A DNA stretch of 64,000 bases from Candidatus Schekmanbacteria bacterium RIFCSPLOWO2_02_FULL_38_14. GTDB lineage: Bacteria; Schekmanbacteria; GWA2-38-11. Below the pieces are notes generated by a model. The model had not been told where the DNA came from and ran no database searches. It saw nothing but the letters and a program-made list of their open reading frames with translations. Location of the stretch: assembly GCA_001790855.1 (NCBI GenBank), contig MGDH01000042.1, positions 62,001-126,000 on the forward strand, written 5' to 3'. Below, one piece after another: positions 25,606 through 35,324 of this stretch. Numbering within the stretch: the first letter of the stretch is position 1; the number at the start of each line of letters is the position of its first letter. A program made the translations under genes and the position numbers.

Positions 25606-25800
25606 AGATTGTCATTGCGAGGAGCGACAGCTACGTGGCAATCTCTAACTCATTGATTTGCATAAAACTGAGATTGCGGAGTAATGTCATTGCGAGCGAA
25701 GCGAAGCAATCCAGACGAGATTACCACGAGCCGATAAATCGGCTCTCGTAATGACCCTTTGGGTCAGATTGCTTCAGGGCTAAAGCCCTTCGCAATGACA
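25606..25800. repeat. Cluster of ATTGCGAGC-family dispersed repeats in a gene-free gap
   Basis: The 475-base gap 25490-25964 has no gene. It holds a short element at 25606-25645 with AGATTG/CAATCT ends. A longer inverted element at 25686-25800 has GTCATTGCGAGC and CTTCGCAATGAC ends, with internal hairpins (GAGCCGATAAATCGGCTC; AGGGCTAAAGCCCT). These are typical non-coding palindromic repeats. Confidence 0.75.
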
Positions 25801-25964
25801 ATATTGCGAGTTTTTCAACAGGTTTAAAAACCTGTTTCTATATATATAAAATGTAGAAACACACATTTATGTGTGTTGGTTATAAAATAGAATTAACTTT
25901 AGCAATTTAGTTTTACCACTTCTGCCTAAGCTTACAGCTTATAACTTACAGCTGTTTTGAACTT

Positions 25965-27413
25965 TCAGTTTTCAATTGATGTTTCTAAATACTCAACAAA
26001 AGTTTTAACGCAAAGCGGGTCAAACTGAAAACCGGAATACTTTTTTATCTCTTCTATAGCCTCTTCAGATGATTGCCCCTTCTGATAGCTCCTGTCTGAA
26101 CGCATTGCGTCATATGCATCTGCAAGCATTATTATCCTTGCAAGAAGGGGAATGTCCTTGCCCTTTAAGCCATCAGGATAACCCTTTCCGTCATATCTTT
26201 CGTGGTGATGTCTTACAATTGGACAGAGTTTTGAAAGGGATTCTATTGGTTTTAAAATATTTTCTCCTGTAACCGGATGCTTCCATACTAAGTCCTTTTC
26301 ATCATTTGTAAGTTCATCTGTATTTCTGAGAAGGTCATCCGGCATACCGATTTTACCTATATCATGAAGCAGTGCCGCATCCCTTAAAACATCAATATCG
26401 CTCTGTGCAAGTCCCATATTTTTTGCAATTCCTATTGCATATTTAGCCACCTGTTTTGAATGCCCGATAGTATATTCGTCTCTTGAGTCAACAGCAGTAG
26501 CAAGGGCTATTATGGTTTCAAAATATGATTTTTCAGCATTTTTGCGAAGCCTTGAATTTTCAAGCGCCATCGCTATCTGGCTGCTTAAATTTTCAAGCAA
26601 AAAAAGTTCGTCCTCTAAATATTCACCTCCGTTTTTTTTATCAGCAAGGCTTATCACTCCTATAACTCTGTTGCCAAGAATAATGGGAGCGCTTATGCTT
26701 GTTTTGCTTTTGTCAATTGGGCATAAAACCTCATTGACCTCAATAGTATTATTTATGGAAATTCTGACAGACTTCTTTTCTCTTATTACTTTTTTTATTA
26801 TTCCTTCTTCTCTCCAGTTCTCATAATATTTCAAATCTTCATCAGTTGCATTGACATTAACCAAAAGACTCATAACCCCTTTTTCATCATCCTGCATAAA
26901 AAAAAACCCCTTGTCTCCCTCAAGGACATGGACAGTTGTAGACAAAAGAATTTGCATTACCTTGTCTATATCAACAGGAGAAGCAATAATATTTCCTATT
27001 CTGAAAAGCATCCTTCTCATCTGTTCTTCTGATGCTTCAAGGTTTTTTATGGTATTTTCAAGGTTGCTTGTAATCCGGTTAAAATTCATTGCGAGCCCGC
27101 TTATCTCTTCCCTTGCTGATTCTGTCAGTCTCTTGCTCACATTTCCTTCAGCAACTTCTTTTATTGCACTGATGGCTTTCATTATTGAACCTGCCATTGT
27201 TGATGAAAGGTAAATTCCAAGAAAAATAATAACTACTTCAAGAGACAATAAGATAATAAGCTGGTATTTTGAATATTCTTCAGGAAGGTTATAATTTATA
27301 ATAAGGTAACTGGAAATCAGAGCAGGTAAGATTGTTGTAAGGGAAAATATTATAAAAAGCTTATAGCCTATTCCCCGCTCTTTCACTTGACCTATTTTTT
27401 TTCCCTGAAACAC
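25965..27413 (-). CDS. Membrane HAMP-GAF-HD-GYP protein, putative c-di-GMP phosphodiesterase
   Basis: 482 residues. Two membrane helices at about 20-65 are followed by a HAMP-like segment (about 65-118), a GAF sensory domain (about 140-285) and an HD-GYP domain (about 300-470). The HD-GYP motifs are intact: HDIGKIGMPDDLL, then HHERYDGKGYPDGLKGKDIP. HD-GYP enzymes hydrolyse cyclic di-GMP. The periplasmic part is very short, so input is probably through GAF or the membrane. It is the only active-looking c-di-GMP enzyme in the window. Confidence 0.93.
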   Translation of the reverse strand: MFQGKKIGQVKERGIGYKLFIIFSLTTILPALISSYLIINYNLPEEYSKYQLIILLSLEVVIIFLGIYLSSTMAGSIMKAISAIKEVAEGNVSKRLTESAREEISGLAMNFNRITSNLENTIKNLEASEEQMRRMLFRIGNIIASPVDIDKVMQILLSTTVHVLEGDKGFFFMQDDEKGVMSLLVNVNATDEDLKYYENWREEGIIKKVIREKKSVRISINNTIEVNEVLCPIDKSKTSISAPIILGNRVIGVISLADKKNGGEYLEDELFLLENLSSQIAMALENSRLRKNAEKSYFETIIALATAVDSRDEYTIGHSKQVAKYAIGIAKNMGLAQSDIDVLRDAALLHDIGKIGMPDDLLRNTDELTNDEKDLVWKHPVTGENILKPIESLSKLCPIVRHHHERYDGKGYPDGLKGKDIPLLARIIMLADAYDAMRSDRSYQKGQSSEEAIEEIKKYSGFQFDPLCVKTFVEYLETSIEN

Positions 27414-27691
27414 TAATTTGTTTTTAAGAAAAATATAATTTTTTTGAAACTTTCCGCATTTAAAAACGCATTGTTTTTATAAAGCAATAATCTGCTTGAG
27501 TCAACATTAATTTGATTTTGATTTACAATTCTTTATAACTTTTTTTCTTTTTACATAAGAATTTATAAATTCCTTATACACACTACATCATTAATCTTCA
27601 ATTCAATAATTAATAATAGCTTGTAAAAAAGAATATTTTTGTTTATTTTCATAAAATTAATTTAACAAACTACACTCTTTTGGAGCAAAGG

Positions 27692-29569
27692 ATGATTCAG
27701 GTAAGCAATCTAACAAAGACCTATGGCGAGCAGATACTCTTCGACGGTGTGAGCTTCTCCATCAGCCCGGGTGAAAGGGTCGGGCTTGTCGGCAGAAACG
27801 GCCACGGAAAGACCACTCTCTTCAGGCTCATACTTGGCGAGGAAAACGCCGACTCCGGAACTATCAGCATCCCGAACAGGTACATAATCTCTCATCTTTC
27901 CCAGCATATCAGTTTCACAGAGGACACTATCCTCGAAGAAGGATGCCTGAGCCTGAGACCACAGGAAAAAGGCAGAGATGAGACCTACAAGGTAGAGACC
28001 ATTCTTAACGGTCTCGGGTTTTCTAAAAAAGACTTTGGCCGCAACCCTTACGAGCTTTCAGGCGGATATCAGATACGGCTTAATCTTGCAAAGGTTCTTG
28101 TTTCAGAGCCGGACATGATACTTCTTGATGAGCCTACAAACTACCTTGATATCGTCTCCGTCCGCTGGCTTACGCGCTTCCTTCTCGCATGGAAGGGAGA
28201 GCTCATTATTATAACCCACGACCGTTTATTCATGGACAGCGTTACAACACACACAATGGCAATCCACAGATGCAAAGTCAAAAAGATAGCTGGCTCCACA
28301 CAAAAGCTTTATGACCAGATTGCAACGGAAAAAGAAGTCTATGAACAGACACGGACAAACATCGAGAAAAAACGCAGGGAAGACGAGCAGTTTATTAATC
28401 GCTTCAGGGCAAAGGCAAGCAAAGCCCGCGCAGTCCAGTCGAGAATAAAGCAGCTTGAGAAGAAGGAGAAACTTGAAGAGCTGTCTGATGTAAAAAATCT
28501 GGATTTTAAATTCAAATCGATTCCTTTTTTTGGCAAGAGGCTCATGGATGTTGAGGATTTATTATTTTCTTTTGACCATGTTTCTCCCCCGCTCATTGAA
28601 GGGCTAAATTTCTCGGTTGCAAAAAACGACAGAATCGGTGTTATCGGGAAAAACGGCAAAGGAAAAACTACACTCCTAAATCTTCTTGCCGGAGAACTTT
28701 CACCTATTAGCGGAAATATTATTACGCATCCAAAACTTAAGGCTGCCTATTTTGGTCAAACCAACATAGACCGCCTTAATCCCCAAAAAACAGTTGAGGA
28801 AGAAATGCTTGATGCGCACCCCGGGCACGACCGCAGGGCCTCCCGCAGTATCTGCGGTCTCATGATGTTTGACGGCGACAAGGCATTAAAGAAGGTAAGC
28901 ATACTTTCAGGCGGAGAGAAGAGCAGAGTCCTTCTCGGAAAACTTCTTGTAAGCCCGGCAAACCTTCTTCTTCTTGATGAGCCAACAAACCATCTTGACA
29001 TGCAGTCCATTGACTCAGTGCTTGAGGCAATAAACAAATTCGATGGAGCAGTTATAGTAGTAACCCACAGCGAGCTGATACTAAATTCCTTAGCGACTAA
29101 GCTCATTGTATTTGATAAAGGTAAGGTAAGCATCTTTGAAGGGACATACCATGACTTCCTTGAGAGGATAGGATGGGAAGATGAAGCATCTCTTATAACA
29201 GACAGCAATAGCAGAAACGGAAAATCGCAAGATAAGCCGCTAAGCAAAAAAGATGAGAGGCGCGCAAGAGCTCAAATAATTTCTGAAAGGTCAAAGATAC
29301 TCGGAGCATTGAAAAGCAGGATTGCAAAAACTGAAAACACCATCATAAGCCTCGAAAAGGAAATAAACCAGAACTCAGAGGCTTATCTTGAAGCCTGCCA
29401 GGCAGGCAAAGCTGAATTAATCAAAAAGCTCTCAAAGACAATCCACGAATCGCAGAAAAAAGTTGAAGAACTATTCACTGAACTTGAGGTTCTCTTTGAC
29501 GAGCGTGAAAAGAAAACAAAAGAATTTGAGGAACGGCTTGGGAATTACTCTGAACTCCAAAATTTTTAA
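27692..29569 (+). CDS. ABC-F family ATPase (Uup/EttA-like translation factor)
   Basis: A 625-residue soluble protein with two ABC ATPase domains and no membrane segments. Walker A motifs are GRNGHGKTTLF (near residue 38) and GKNGKGKTTLL (near 330). Signature and Walker B are LSGGYQIRLNLAKVLVSEPD/LLDEPTN in the first half and LSGGEKSRVLLGKL/LLDEPTN in the second. The linker and C-terminal coiled coil fit ABC-F ribosome-associated factors. ATG 27692 was chosen because GGAG lies six bases upstream; a TTG twelve bases earlier is an alternative. The gene has a visibly higher G+C than its flanks. Confidence 0.95.
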   Translation: MIQVSNLTKTYGEQILFDGVSFSISPGERVGLVGRNGHGKTTLFRLILGEENADSGTISIPNRYIISHLSQHISFTEDTILEEGCLSLRPQEKGRDETYKVETILNGLGFSKKDFGRNPYELSGGYQIRLNLAKVLVSEPDMILLDEPTNYLDIVSVRWLTRFLLAWKGELIIITHDRLFMDSVTTHTMAIHRCKVKKIAGSTQKLYDQIATEKEVYEQTRTNIEKKRREDEQFINRFRAKASKARAVQSRIKQLEKKEKLEELSDVKNLDFKFKSIPFFGKRLMDVEDLLFSFDHVSPPLIEGLNFSVAKNDRIGVIGKNGKGKTTLLNLLAGELSPISGNIITHPKLKAAYFGQTNIDRLNPQKTVEEEMLDAHPGHDRRASRSICGLMMFDGDKALKKVSILSGGEKSRVLLGKLLVSPANLLLLDEPTNHLDMQSIDSVLEAINKFDGAVIVVTHSELILNSLATKLIVFDKGKVSIFEGTYHDFLERIGWEDEASLITDSNSRNGKSQDKPLSKKDERRARAQIISERSKILGALKSRIAKTENTIISLEKEINQNSEAYLEACQAGKAELIKKLSKTIHESQKKVEELFTELEVLFDEREKKTKEFEERLGNYSELQNF

Positions 29570-29606
29570 AAAGTAGAGCTTCGCTCTACTGCTACAATTA
29601 ATCGAC

Positions 29607-31151
29607 TCACCCATTCACTTCTTCCACTATCATATCCGCTACCATATTCCCGCTGTGCATAGCTGTTGCAAATCCTCCCATAAAAAGCTGTGAAAAAGCC
29701 TGATAGCCAACCATGTAGAGATTTGGGACTGGAGTCCTTATCAGGCATTTAAGCTCTGAGCCCATCTCATCAGATTCATCCCACGACCATCCGGCACAGG
29801 CGCCTTCGCTTCCTCCACCCCATGTTTCATATGTCAATGGTGTTGATGCCTCAGAAAATTCAACAGAAGAAGAAAGTCCGGGCAGAATCGTTTCTGCTGC
29901 CTGAATCAGATATTTTATTATTTTATCCTTATACTCATAATATCCTTCTTTCCGTCCACCTTCCATGGCTTTCCATTTTCTGAAGTGCTGATAGGGTGCA
30001 TTTACTCTGATAATTATAGCGTCCTTTCTTTCAGGAGCAAAGCTTTTATCTTTTCCAGACCAGTGGCAGATTTCAAATTCCCTTCTTGTAAAAAACTCTT
30101 TTGAGAAAGTACCGCTTCCCCATAAATCCACAGGGGCTATACTGGAACGATAGAAAAGATGTAATGCCCTTAAAGCGCTCAAGTCTACTTTGGAAGAATC
30201 AACACCAAGGTAAACACAGAAAACTGAACCGCTGTCTCTTAAATCTCTCACCCATTTTACAAAATCATGGGGCAGAAAACTTTCACCTATCATCTGAAGG
30301 AAAGTAAGTTTATGGTCAAGACATGAAATAACAATGTCAGACTTAATCTCTTCTCCTCCACTAAGTTCTACACCTGTAGCCTTACCATTTCTAACAACGA
30401 TTTTTGATACCGGAGAAAAAGTTCTTATCTCCCCTCCGTTTTCAGATATTATTTTTGAAAATAATTTGCCAATCCCCTCAAAACCGATGTCAGGGTACCA
30501 TATGCCAGTTTCACTCATCAAATCCCACATGTTCGCAGCCAAAGAAGCTGACATTGTTCCCTCTTCAAAACTTTGGTTTGCCAAAAGGTTTTCAAGAATT
30601 TCATCTTTCACAAACCCATCTGCTAACTTATTTGCACCAACTCTGCTGTATTTTTTTATAACCGAAAGTCTCTTTTCAACCTCATTGCCATATGGTTTTT
30701 TAGCTTCGTTTTTTTTATTTCCCTCAAGCAGTTGATAGTCCCACTCCCACCTTTTATCCTGAGCCTTTCCAATCTTCTTCATCAATCTAAAAAATGAACG
30801 GATACCCTTTTTTTCTTCTGGAAAATATTTTTTCAATTCATCAGTCAACTCTTGAAAAGGAAGTGAAAGAAGCAAATCTATTTTTCCAGATTTATACTGG
30901 AAATGTGAGCGCTTGAAAGTAATTTCTTCTTTTACGCCTAGTTCCTTCAATGTGCTGGCAACATAAACTGGATAGCTGAATGATAATGGCCCTGCTGCAA
31001 ATGTATATCCTTCCCTTCTGAACACTGAAGCTGTTCCTCCAATATGTTCGAATTTTTCGCAGAGAAGGATTTTCATTCCATTTTTTGCAAAACGCGCTGC
31101 GCATGTAAGCCCGCCAATTCCTGCCCCGATTACTATGCAGTCATATTTCAT
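29607..31151 (-). CDS. Phytoene-desaturase/carotene-isomerase-like FAD oxidoreductase
   Basis: A 514-residue flavoprotein. The dinucleotide-binding motif VIGAGIGGLTCAARFAKNG is at the N-terminus, and the C-terminal carotenoid-oxidoreductase motif is near PNLYMVGYQAFSQLFMGGFA. The family covers phytoene desaturases, CrtISO-like isomerases and related retinol saturases. No other carotenoid gene is nearby, so the substrate is open. It is a single gene, separated from the next by a repeat. Confidence 0.85.
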   Translation of the reverse strand: MKYDCIVIGAGIGGLTCAARFAKNGMKILLCEKFEHIGGTASVFRREGYTFAAGPLSFSYPVYVASTLKELGVKEEITFKRSHFQYKSGKIDLLLSLPFQELTDELKKYFPEEKKGIRSFFRLMKKIGKAQDKRWEWDYQLLEGNKKNEAKKPYGNEVEKRLSVIKKYSRVGANKLADGFVKDEILENLLANQSFEEGTMSASLAANMWDLMSETGIWYPDIGFEGIGKLFSKIISENGGEIRTFSPVSKIVVRNGKATGVELSGGEEIKSDIVISCLDHKLTFLQMIGESFLPHDFVKWVRDLRDSGSVFCVYLGVDSSKVDLSALRALHLFYRSSIAPVDLWGSGTFSKEFFTRREFEICHWSGKDKSFAPERKDAIIIRVNAPYQHFRKWKAMEGGRKEGYYEYKDKIIKYLIQAAETILPGLSSSVEFSEASTPLTYETWGGGSEGACAGWSWDESDEMGSELKCLIRTPVPNLYMVGYQAFSQLFMGGFATAMHSGNMVADMIVEEVNG

Positions 31152-31192
31152 AGAAATAATAAAATATAATTTGTCTTTGCAATATGAAAGTA

Positions 31193-31242
31193 GCGGGACA
31201 AGAATGTCTCGCCTATCGATAGGCGGGGTTTTCTAACCCCGC
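31193..31242 (+). repeat. 50-bp composite palindromic repeat (left inverted copy)
   Basis: Three hairpins in a row: GCGGGACA..TGTCTCGC, GCCTATCGATAGGC and GCGGGG..CCCCGC. About 47 of 50 bases match the reverse complement of 32803-32852. The pair flanks one gene. Confidence 0.9.
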
Positions 31243-31322
31243 ATTTTTATAAGACCTGTTTTTACATCTTACGAGGTACGACATAGAAACGACAAAATAC
31301 CAGTGACGAGCGACCAATAAAA

Positions 31323-32759
31323 CTACTTCCTCTTCGACATCACAGAATCAAGTGACTGGTGCAGGGCTTCAATTACATGTTTCTGATACTTTCCTACAGG
31401 AACACCATTGTAGATTACTTTGGTTTTGCCCTGTACCATTATTCTGCTGTATGGAACTGACCAGTCAGGATAGTCAATTGGCTTCTCTATATCATACTGG
31501 TCAAAGTTCTGGTAGCATTTCATTGCGTGGTGCATAAGCGTGTCAGAATTTTCTGCAAAAAACTCAATTGGAAGTCCTATTGCATAATCATAATTCTCTT
31601 TAATTGCATTCCAGTAAGCGCGGTTGGTTGAAAGATATTTTTCCTTTGGGTCCCAGATAGGGTCTGCAAATTCATCCTGGCAGGTTACTACATTTGTTTT
31701 GCTGAACTTGTACTTCTTCAGCATTTCCTTTACATCTTCATAAAGTTTGTCGCGGTATGCAGGTGCAAGTTTTAACCAGCCTTCCCACTGAAAAGCGTCC
31801 CAAGGCATTCCGTGGACAGTAACAGCAACTGTGACAGATGAGCCCTCTGGAACTGTATCAAGCCTGTCTTCAAGCATTTCAAGGAAAGCCTGTCTCAGTG
31901 GCTGAAAATTCCCCATCTGCGGAGCAATGATTATCTTGATTTTTTTGTTGTGCTCTTTTTCCCATTCTTCTATGTATTCAAAACAATGATAAAAACTTGA
32001 GTTAAAATCCTCGAAGTGTGAATAGATGCCCATTGGAGAAGAAAGGATTATTGTTTCGCATCCGGAATCAAGCAGTTCATGGAGCTTTTTCCTCATATCA
32101 TAATAGAAAAGGTTAGTCTCTGACCTGAACTCCACATCTTTATATTTCTGCTTGATTTTATCAAAGGCGCCATTGATTATTTTAAAACTCTCTTCCCAAT
32201 GAGGCAGTTTTTTCTGCTTAATCCCGTGGTCATAGTAGTAAAGCCTTGATTTATTCGCAACCTTTCCGCAAATAGACGGCTCACCACCCAAACGCCCTGT
32301 ATAGAGAAAGTATCCATGGTCAAGATAGATTCTTGAAGATGGCGGTTGCCATATAACCTGTCCCTGATGATATTTCTCTATGTAAGGAGTCCCGTCAAGG
32401 TCCCGGTCATCCCCGAAAGCGTCTTCAAGATGAGTTGGAACGAATGGTTCTCTGGCATGGACGTGTTTAGGGTCTAAAAGCGCAACTCCTCTGTCCTTAG
32501 TGGCAAGAACATTGAAAGGCCAGGGAATAACAACCTTGAATATCTTCCTTACAATATTATGAAAAAACCAGTGGTTGTGGTTGGTTGGCATAATAAGGGC
32601 TGTTGCAAATATGCCTACTTTTCCGACTGGTGTAGTGTCCTGATTCTCATAAATCTCAAAGTAATCTGGTTGGGGTCTGCGATTCTTGTATTTAAAAAGC
32701 GCAAAGGAAAAAACGATAATGATAACGAGCACAACCAAAATTCCAATAAGAATACCCAT
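31323..32759 (-). CDS. Membrane-anchored ferrochelatase-like protein of unknown substrate
   Basis: 478 residues. An N-terminal membrane helix (about 3-23, ILIGILVVLVIIIVFSFALF) is followed by a large soluble domain. The C-terminal part has a chelatase-like pattern: VAVTVHGMPWD (histidine in a class-II chelatase position) and, later, YAIGLPIEFFAENSDTLMHHA, resembling the ferrochelatase segment around the second active-site residue. The first half (TALIMPTNHNHWFFHNIVRK) is not recognised. It is larger than normal ferrochelatase (~320). It may insert metal into a tetrapyrrole at the membrane, but it could be an unrelated enzyme on this fold. It is flanked by 50-bp inverted repeats. Confidence 0.6.
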   Translation of the reverse strand: MGILIGILVVLVIIIVFSFALFKYKNRRPQPDYFEIYENQDTTPVGKVGIFATALIMPTNHNHWFFHNIVRKIFKVVIPWPFNVLATKDRGVALLDPKHVHAREPFVPTHLEDAFGDDRDLDGTPYIEKYHQGQVIWQPPSSRIYLDHGYFLYTGRLGGEPSICGKVANKSRLYYYDHGIKQKKLPHWEESFKIINGAFDKIKQKYKDVEFRSETNLFYYDMRKKLHELLDSGCETIILSSPMGIYSHFEDFNSSFYHCFEYIEEWEKEHNKKIKIIIAPQMGNFQPLRQAFLEMLEDRLDTVPEGSSVTVAVTVHGMPWDAFQWEGWLKLAPAYRDKLYEDVKEMLKKYKFSKTNVVTCQDEFADPIWDPKEKYLSTNRAYWNAIKENYDYAIGLPIEFFAENSDTLMHHAMKCYQNFDQYDIEKPIDYPDWSVPYSRIMVQGKTKVIYNGVPVGKYQKHVIEALHQSLDSVMSKRK

Positions 32760-32802
32760 AACCTTTCCTCCTCTTTTTCAAACTAGACTATAATCTTAAG
32801 AT

Positions 32803-32852
32803 GCGGGGTTAGAAAACCCCGCCTATCTATAGGCGGGACATTCCTGTCCCGC
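32803..32852 (-). repeat. 50-bp composite palindromic repeat (right inverted copy)
   Basis: The inverted partner of 31193-31242. The surrounding gap 32760-33146 has no gene. It also holds a small hairpin near 33005 (GGCTAAAGCC type) and the upstream region of the Msr gene. Confidence 0.9.
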
Positions 32853-33146
32853 TAATTTTCATGATTATATGGAAGAAAACTAATATTAAAGGGATATACC
32901 TATGTCAAGTCAAAAAAAGTAAACTGTCTTTACATTCCCTTGACACTTCCTACAAATTTTGTATTTGCAACTTACGATTCATAGACAAGCCCGTGGTTTT
33001 CAGGATGGAAGGCTAAAGCCTCCACTACCCTGTAACCACAAAACTTTGCATACTTACAACTTTTTTCCAGACCCCTGAATTTCTCCCTTGAACTATTTCA
33101 ATAAATTTATAATTAGATTAAAAAGTTTAGATAAGGAGGGTGTAAA

Positions 33147-34145
33147 ATGAATAATAAGTTCATAATCTTTTTTAGTACTCTGTCTATTTTATTGCTGGTG
33201 CTTATCACATACGGCAAAAAAGATACCCGTGCAGAAAAGAAAGATGAGTTATCCTGCCCTGATGTTTCAGTAAACTCTAAGGAAATGGCAATGAGCGATG
33301 AGGAATGGAAAAAACTTCTTTCAGAAGAACAGTACAACGTGATGAGAAAAAAAGGGACAGAACTCCCCTTCTCAGGGAAATACACCTACAATAAAGGAAA
33401 AGGAATTTATCAATGTGCTGCCTGCGGGAATGAACTTTTTAGCTCAGACACAAAGTTCGAATCAGGTATAGGATGGCCCAGCTTCTGGAAACCTGCATAT
33501 GATGGAAGTGTAAAAACAATAGAAGACAACAGCCTTGGAATGAGGAGAATAGAAGTAATATGTGGAAAGTGCGGCTCTCATCTTGGTCATCTATTTCCAG
33601 ATGGTCCCAAACCAACTGGACAGAGATACTGCATCAATTCAGTAGCGCTCAAATTTAACAAGGAGGAGAAAATGGAGAAAGCGACTTTTGGAGGTGGGTG
33701 TTTCTGGGGTGTAGAAGCAAAATTCAGAAAACTAAAAGGAGTTGTAAATACAACAGTCGGTTATATGGGAGGCACATTTAAAAACCCAACTTATGAAGAT
33801 ATATGCACAGACAAAACAAGCCATGCAGAGGTTGTGCATATAGAATATGATCCTTCTAAAGTTACTTATGAAGAACTCCTTGATGTTTTCTGGAAAGTTC
33901 ACAACCCAACACAGTTTAACCGGCAGGGCCCTGATATAGGCACCCAGTACAGGTCAGTGATTTTCTTCTATTCACCTAAGCAGGAAGCATTAGCAAAAAA
34001 GTCTTTAAAAAAACTTGAAGACTCAAAAGTCTATGACAGAAAAATAGTTACACAGATTGCTCCTGCTGCTGAATTTTACAAAGCAGAAGAATATCATCAG
34101 CGCTATCTTGAAAAACACGGGCTTGACAGCTGCAAGGCCTTTTAA
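33147..34145 (+). CDS. Exported MsrB-MsrA fusion, peptide methionine sulfoxide reductase
   Basis: 332 residues. An N-terminal signal or anchor (about 4-22) is followed by MsrB at about 45-172, with zinc cysteines ([20 protein letters not shown]) and the catalytic RYCINS. MsrA follows from about 176, with GGGCFWG and Cys185. The pair reduces R- and S-methionine sulfoxide. The domain order MsrB-MsrA is the less usual one. AAGGAGG and ATG are present inside the gene at the domain joint (ATG 33672), so MsrA might also be made alone in the cytoplasm. The main start has a strong AAGGAGG. Confidence 0.95.
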   Translation: MNNKFIIFFSTLSILLLVLITYGKKDTRAEKKDELSCPDVSVNSKEMAMSDEEWKKLLSEEQYNVMRKKGTELPFSGKYTYNKGKGIYQCAACGNELFSSDTKFESGIGWPSFWKPAYDGSVKTIEDNSLGMRRIEVICGKCGSHLGHLFPDGPKPTGQRYCINSVALKFNKEEKMEKATFGGGCFWGVEAKFRKLKGVVNTTVGYMGGTFKNPTYEDICTDKTSHAEVVHIEYDPSKVTYEELLDVFWKVHNPTQFNRQGPDIGTQYRSVIFFYSPKQEALAKKSLKKLEDSKVYDRKIVTQIAPAAEFYKAEEYHQRYLEKHGLDSCKAF

Positions 34146-34384
34146 TGCAAACCTTGCAGATATGATTTGGTTTTTTATTGCGATAGGTTCAATACCAGAC
34201 CTCAGTGCCTTTGCCTTTGGGAACCATAGTCTAAAAGATTTTTTTCCAGGACCTGTCAAAACAGAATTAACAATACTGGTTTCAGTAATTCCATGCTTGA
34301 CATGGAACCCGGTTATTTATATTAAACCAGAATTCATATCTTTACAGGGATAATAGTTTTATAGAGTTTTTTTCAATACAAGCA

Positions 34385-35251
34385 ATGAACACAAAAAACA
34401 AAAGTAAAATCACAATCGGGCTTATCCAGACCCTTGTTTCTGAAAATCCTGAGGCAAATTTAAAAAATATCATAGAGAAAGTAAAAGAGGCTGCGGGGGA
34501 AGGTGCAAAGATTGTTTGCCTTCAGGAACTGTTCAGCACAAAATATTTTCCACAGTTCAGGAACAAGAATGCTTTCAAATTAGCTGAAACAATTCCGGGA
34601 AAAACCACAGATGTCCTTTCCGCTCTTGCAAAAGATTTCAGAATTGTCATCATCGCGCCAATCTTTGAAAAAGATTCAAAGAAGAATTATTTCAACTCTG
34701 CTGTTGTAATAAACACAGATGGAAAACTTCTCAATACTTACCGCAAGGTTCATATCCCCCAAGATTCGCTTTTTTATGAAAAGACCTACTTCAAACCGGG
34801 AAACTCCGGGTTTAAAGTATATAATACTGAATATGCTAAAATAGGAGTTCTGATATGCTACGACCAGTGGTTTCCTGAGGCTGCGAGGATTCTTGCACTC
34901 AAAGGCGCTGATATAATATTTTACCCAACTGCTATAGGATGGATTAGAGGTTATACTTCACCTGACGGAGACTGGCATGATGCATGGGAAATAATCCAGC
35001 GTTCCCATGCAATTGCAAGCGGAGTACACGTTGCATCAGTGAACAGGGTTGGAACAGAAGGGAAACTTGAATTCTGGGGACAATCCTTTGTCTGTGACTC
35101 TTTTGGGAAAGTGCTTAAAAGAGCAAGCAGCAAAAAAGAAGAAGTGGTCGTGGTAGAAGTTGACTTAAGCAAGAACAAAAGAATCCGCGATGGTTGGGGA
35201 TTTTTAAAAAATAGAAGACCGGAAACGTATGGGATGCTGGTAAAAAAGTGA
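34385..35251 (+). CDS. aguB: N-carbamoylputrescine amidohydrolase
   Basis: A 288-residue carbon-nitrogen hydrolase with the E-K-C triad: CLQELF (Glu, about residue 47), YRKVHIPQD (Lys, about 120) and LICYDQWFPEAAR (Cys, about 157). It hydrolyses N-carbamoylputrescine to putrescine. The specific assignment is supported by the agmatine deiminase gene 73 bases downstream on the same strand and by GRYTSPDGDWH-like residues (RGYTSPDGDWHDAWE) typical of this subfamily. The length is normal. Confidence 0.93.
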   Translation: MNTKNKSKITIGLIQTLVSENPEANLKNIIEKVKEAAGEGAKIVCLQELFSTKYFPQFRNKNAFKLAETIPGKTTDVLSALAKDFRIVIIAPIFEKDSKKNYFNSAVVINTDGKLLNTYRKVHIPQDSLFYEKTYFKPGNSGFKVYNTEYAKIGVLICYDQWFPEAARILALKGADIIFYPTAIGWIRGYTSPDGDWHDAWEIIQRSHAIASGVHVASVNRVGTEGKLEFWGQSFVCDSFGKVLKRASSKKEEVVVVEVDLSKNKRIRDGWGFLKNRRPETYGMLVKK

Positions 35252-35324
35252 CTCGTCGTTCGTGACTCGTGGATAGTATAAATTTTAAATTTTAATTTAT
35301 CATTTAGACTTTTGATTTTTCATA

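Noticed and set aside
25490-25964. tRNA or structured RNA gene in the hairpin-rich gap
   Set aside because: The hairpins belong to dispersed palindromic repeats. No cloverleaf or T-loop pattern was found.
34057-34353. Plus-strand ORF after the Msr gene
   Set aside because: It starts inside the MsrA coding sequence in another frame and shows no family pattern. I see nothing convincing in 34146-34384.
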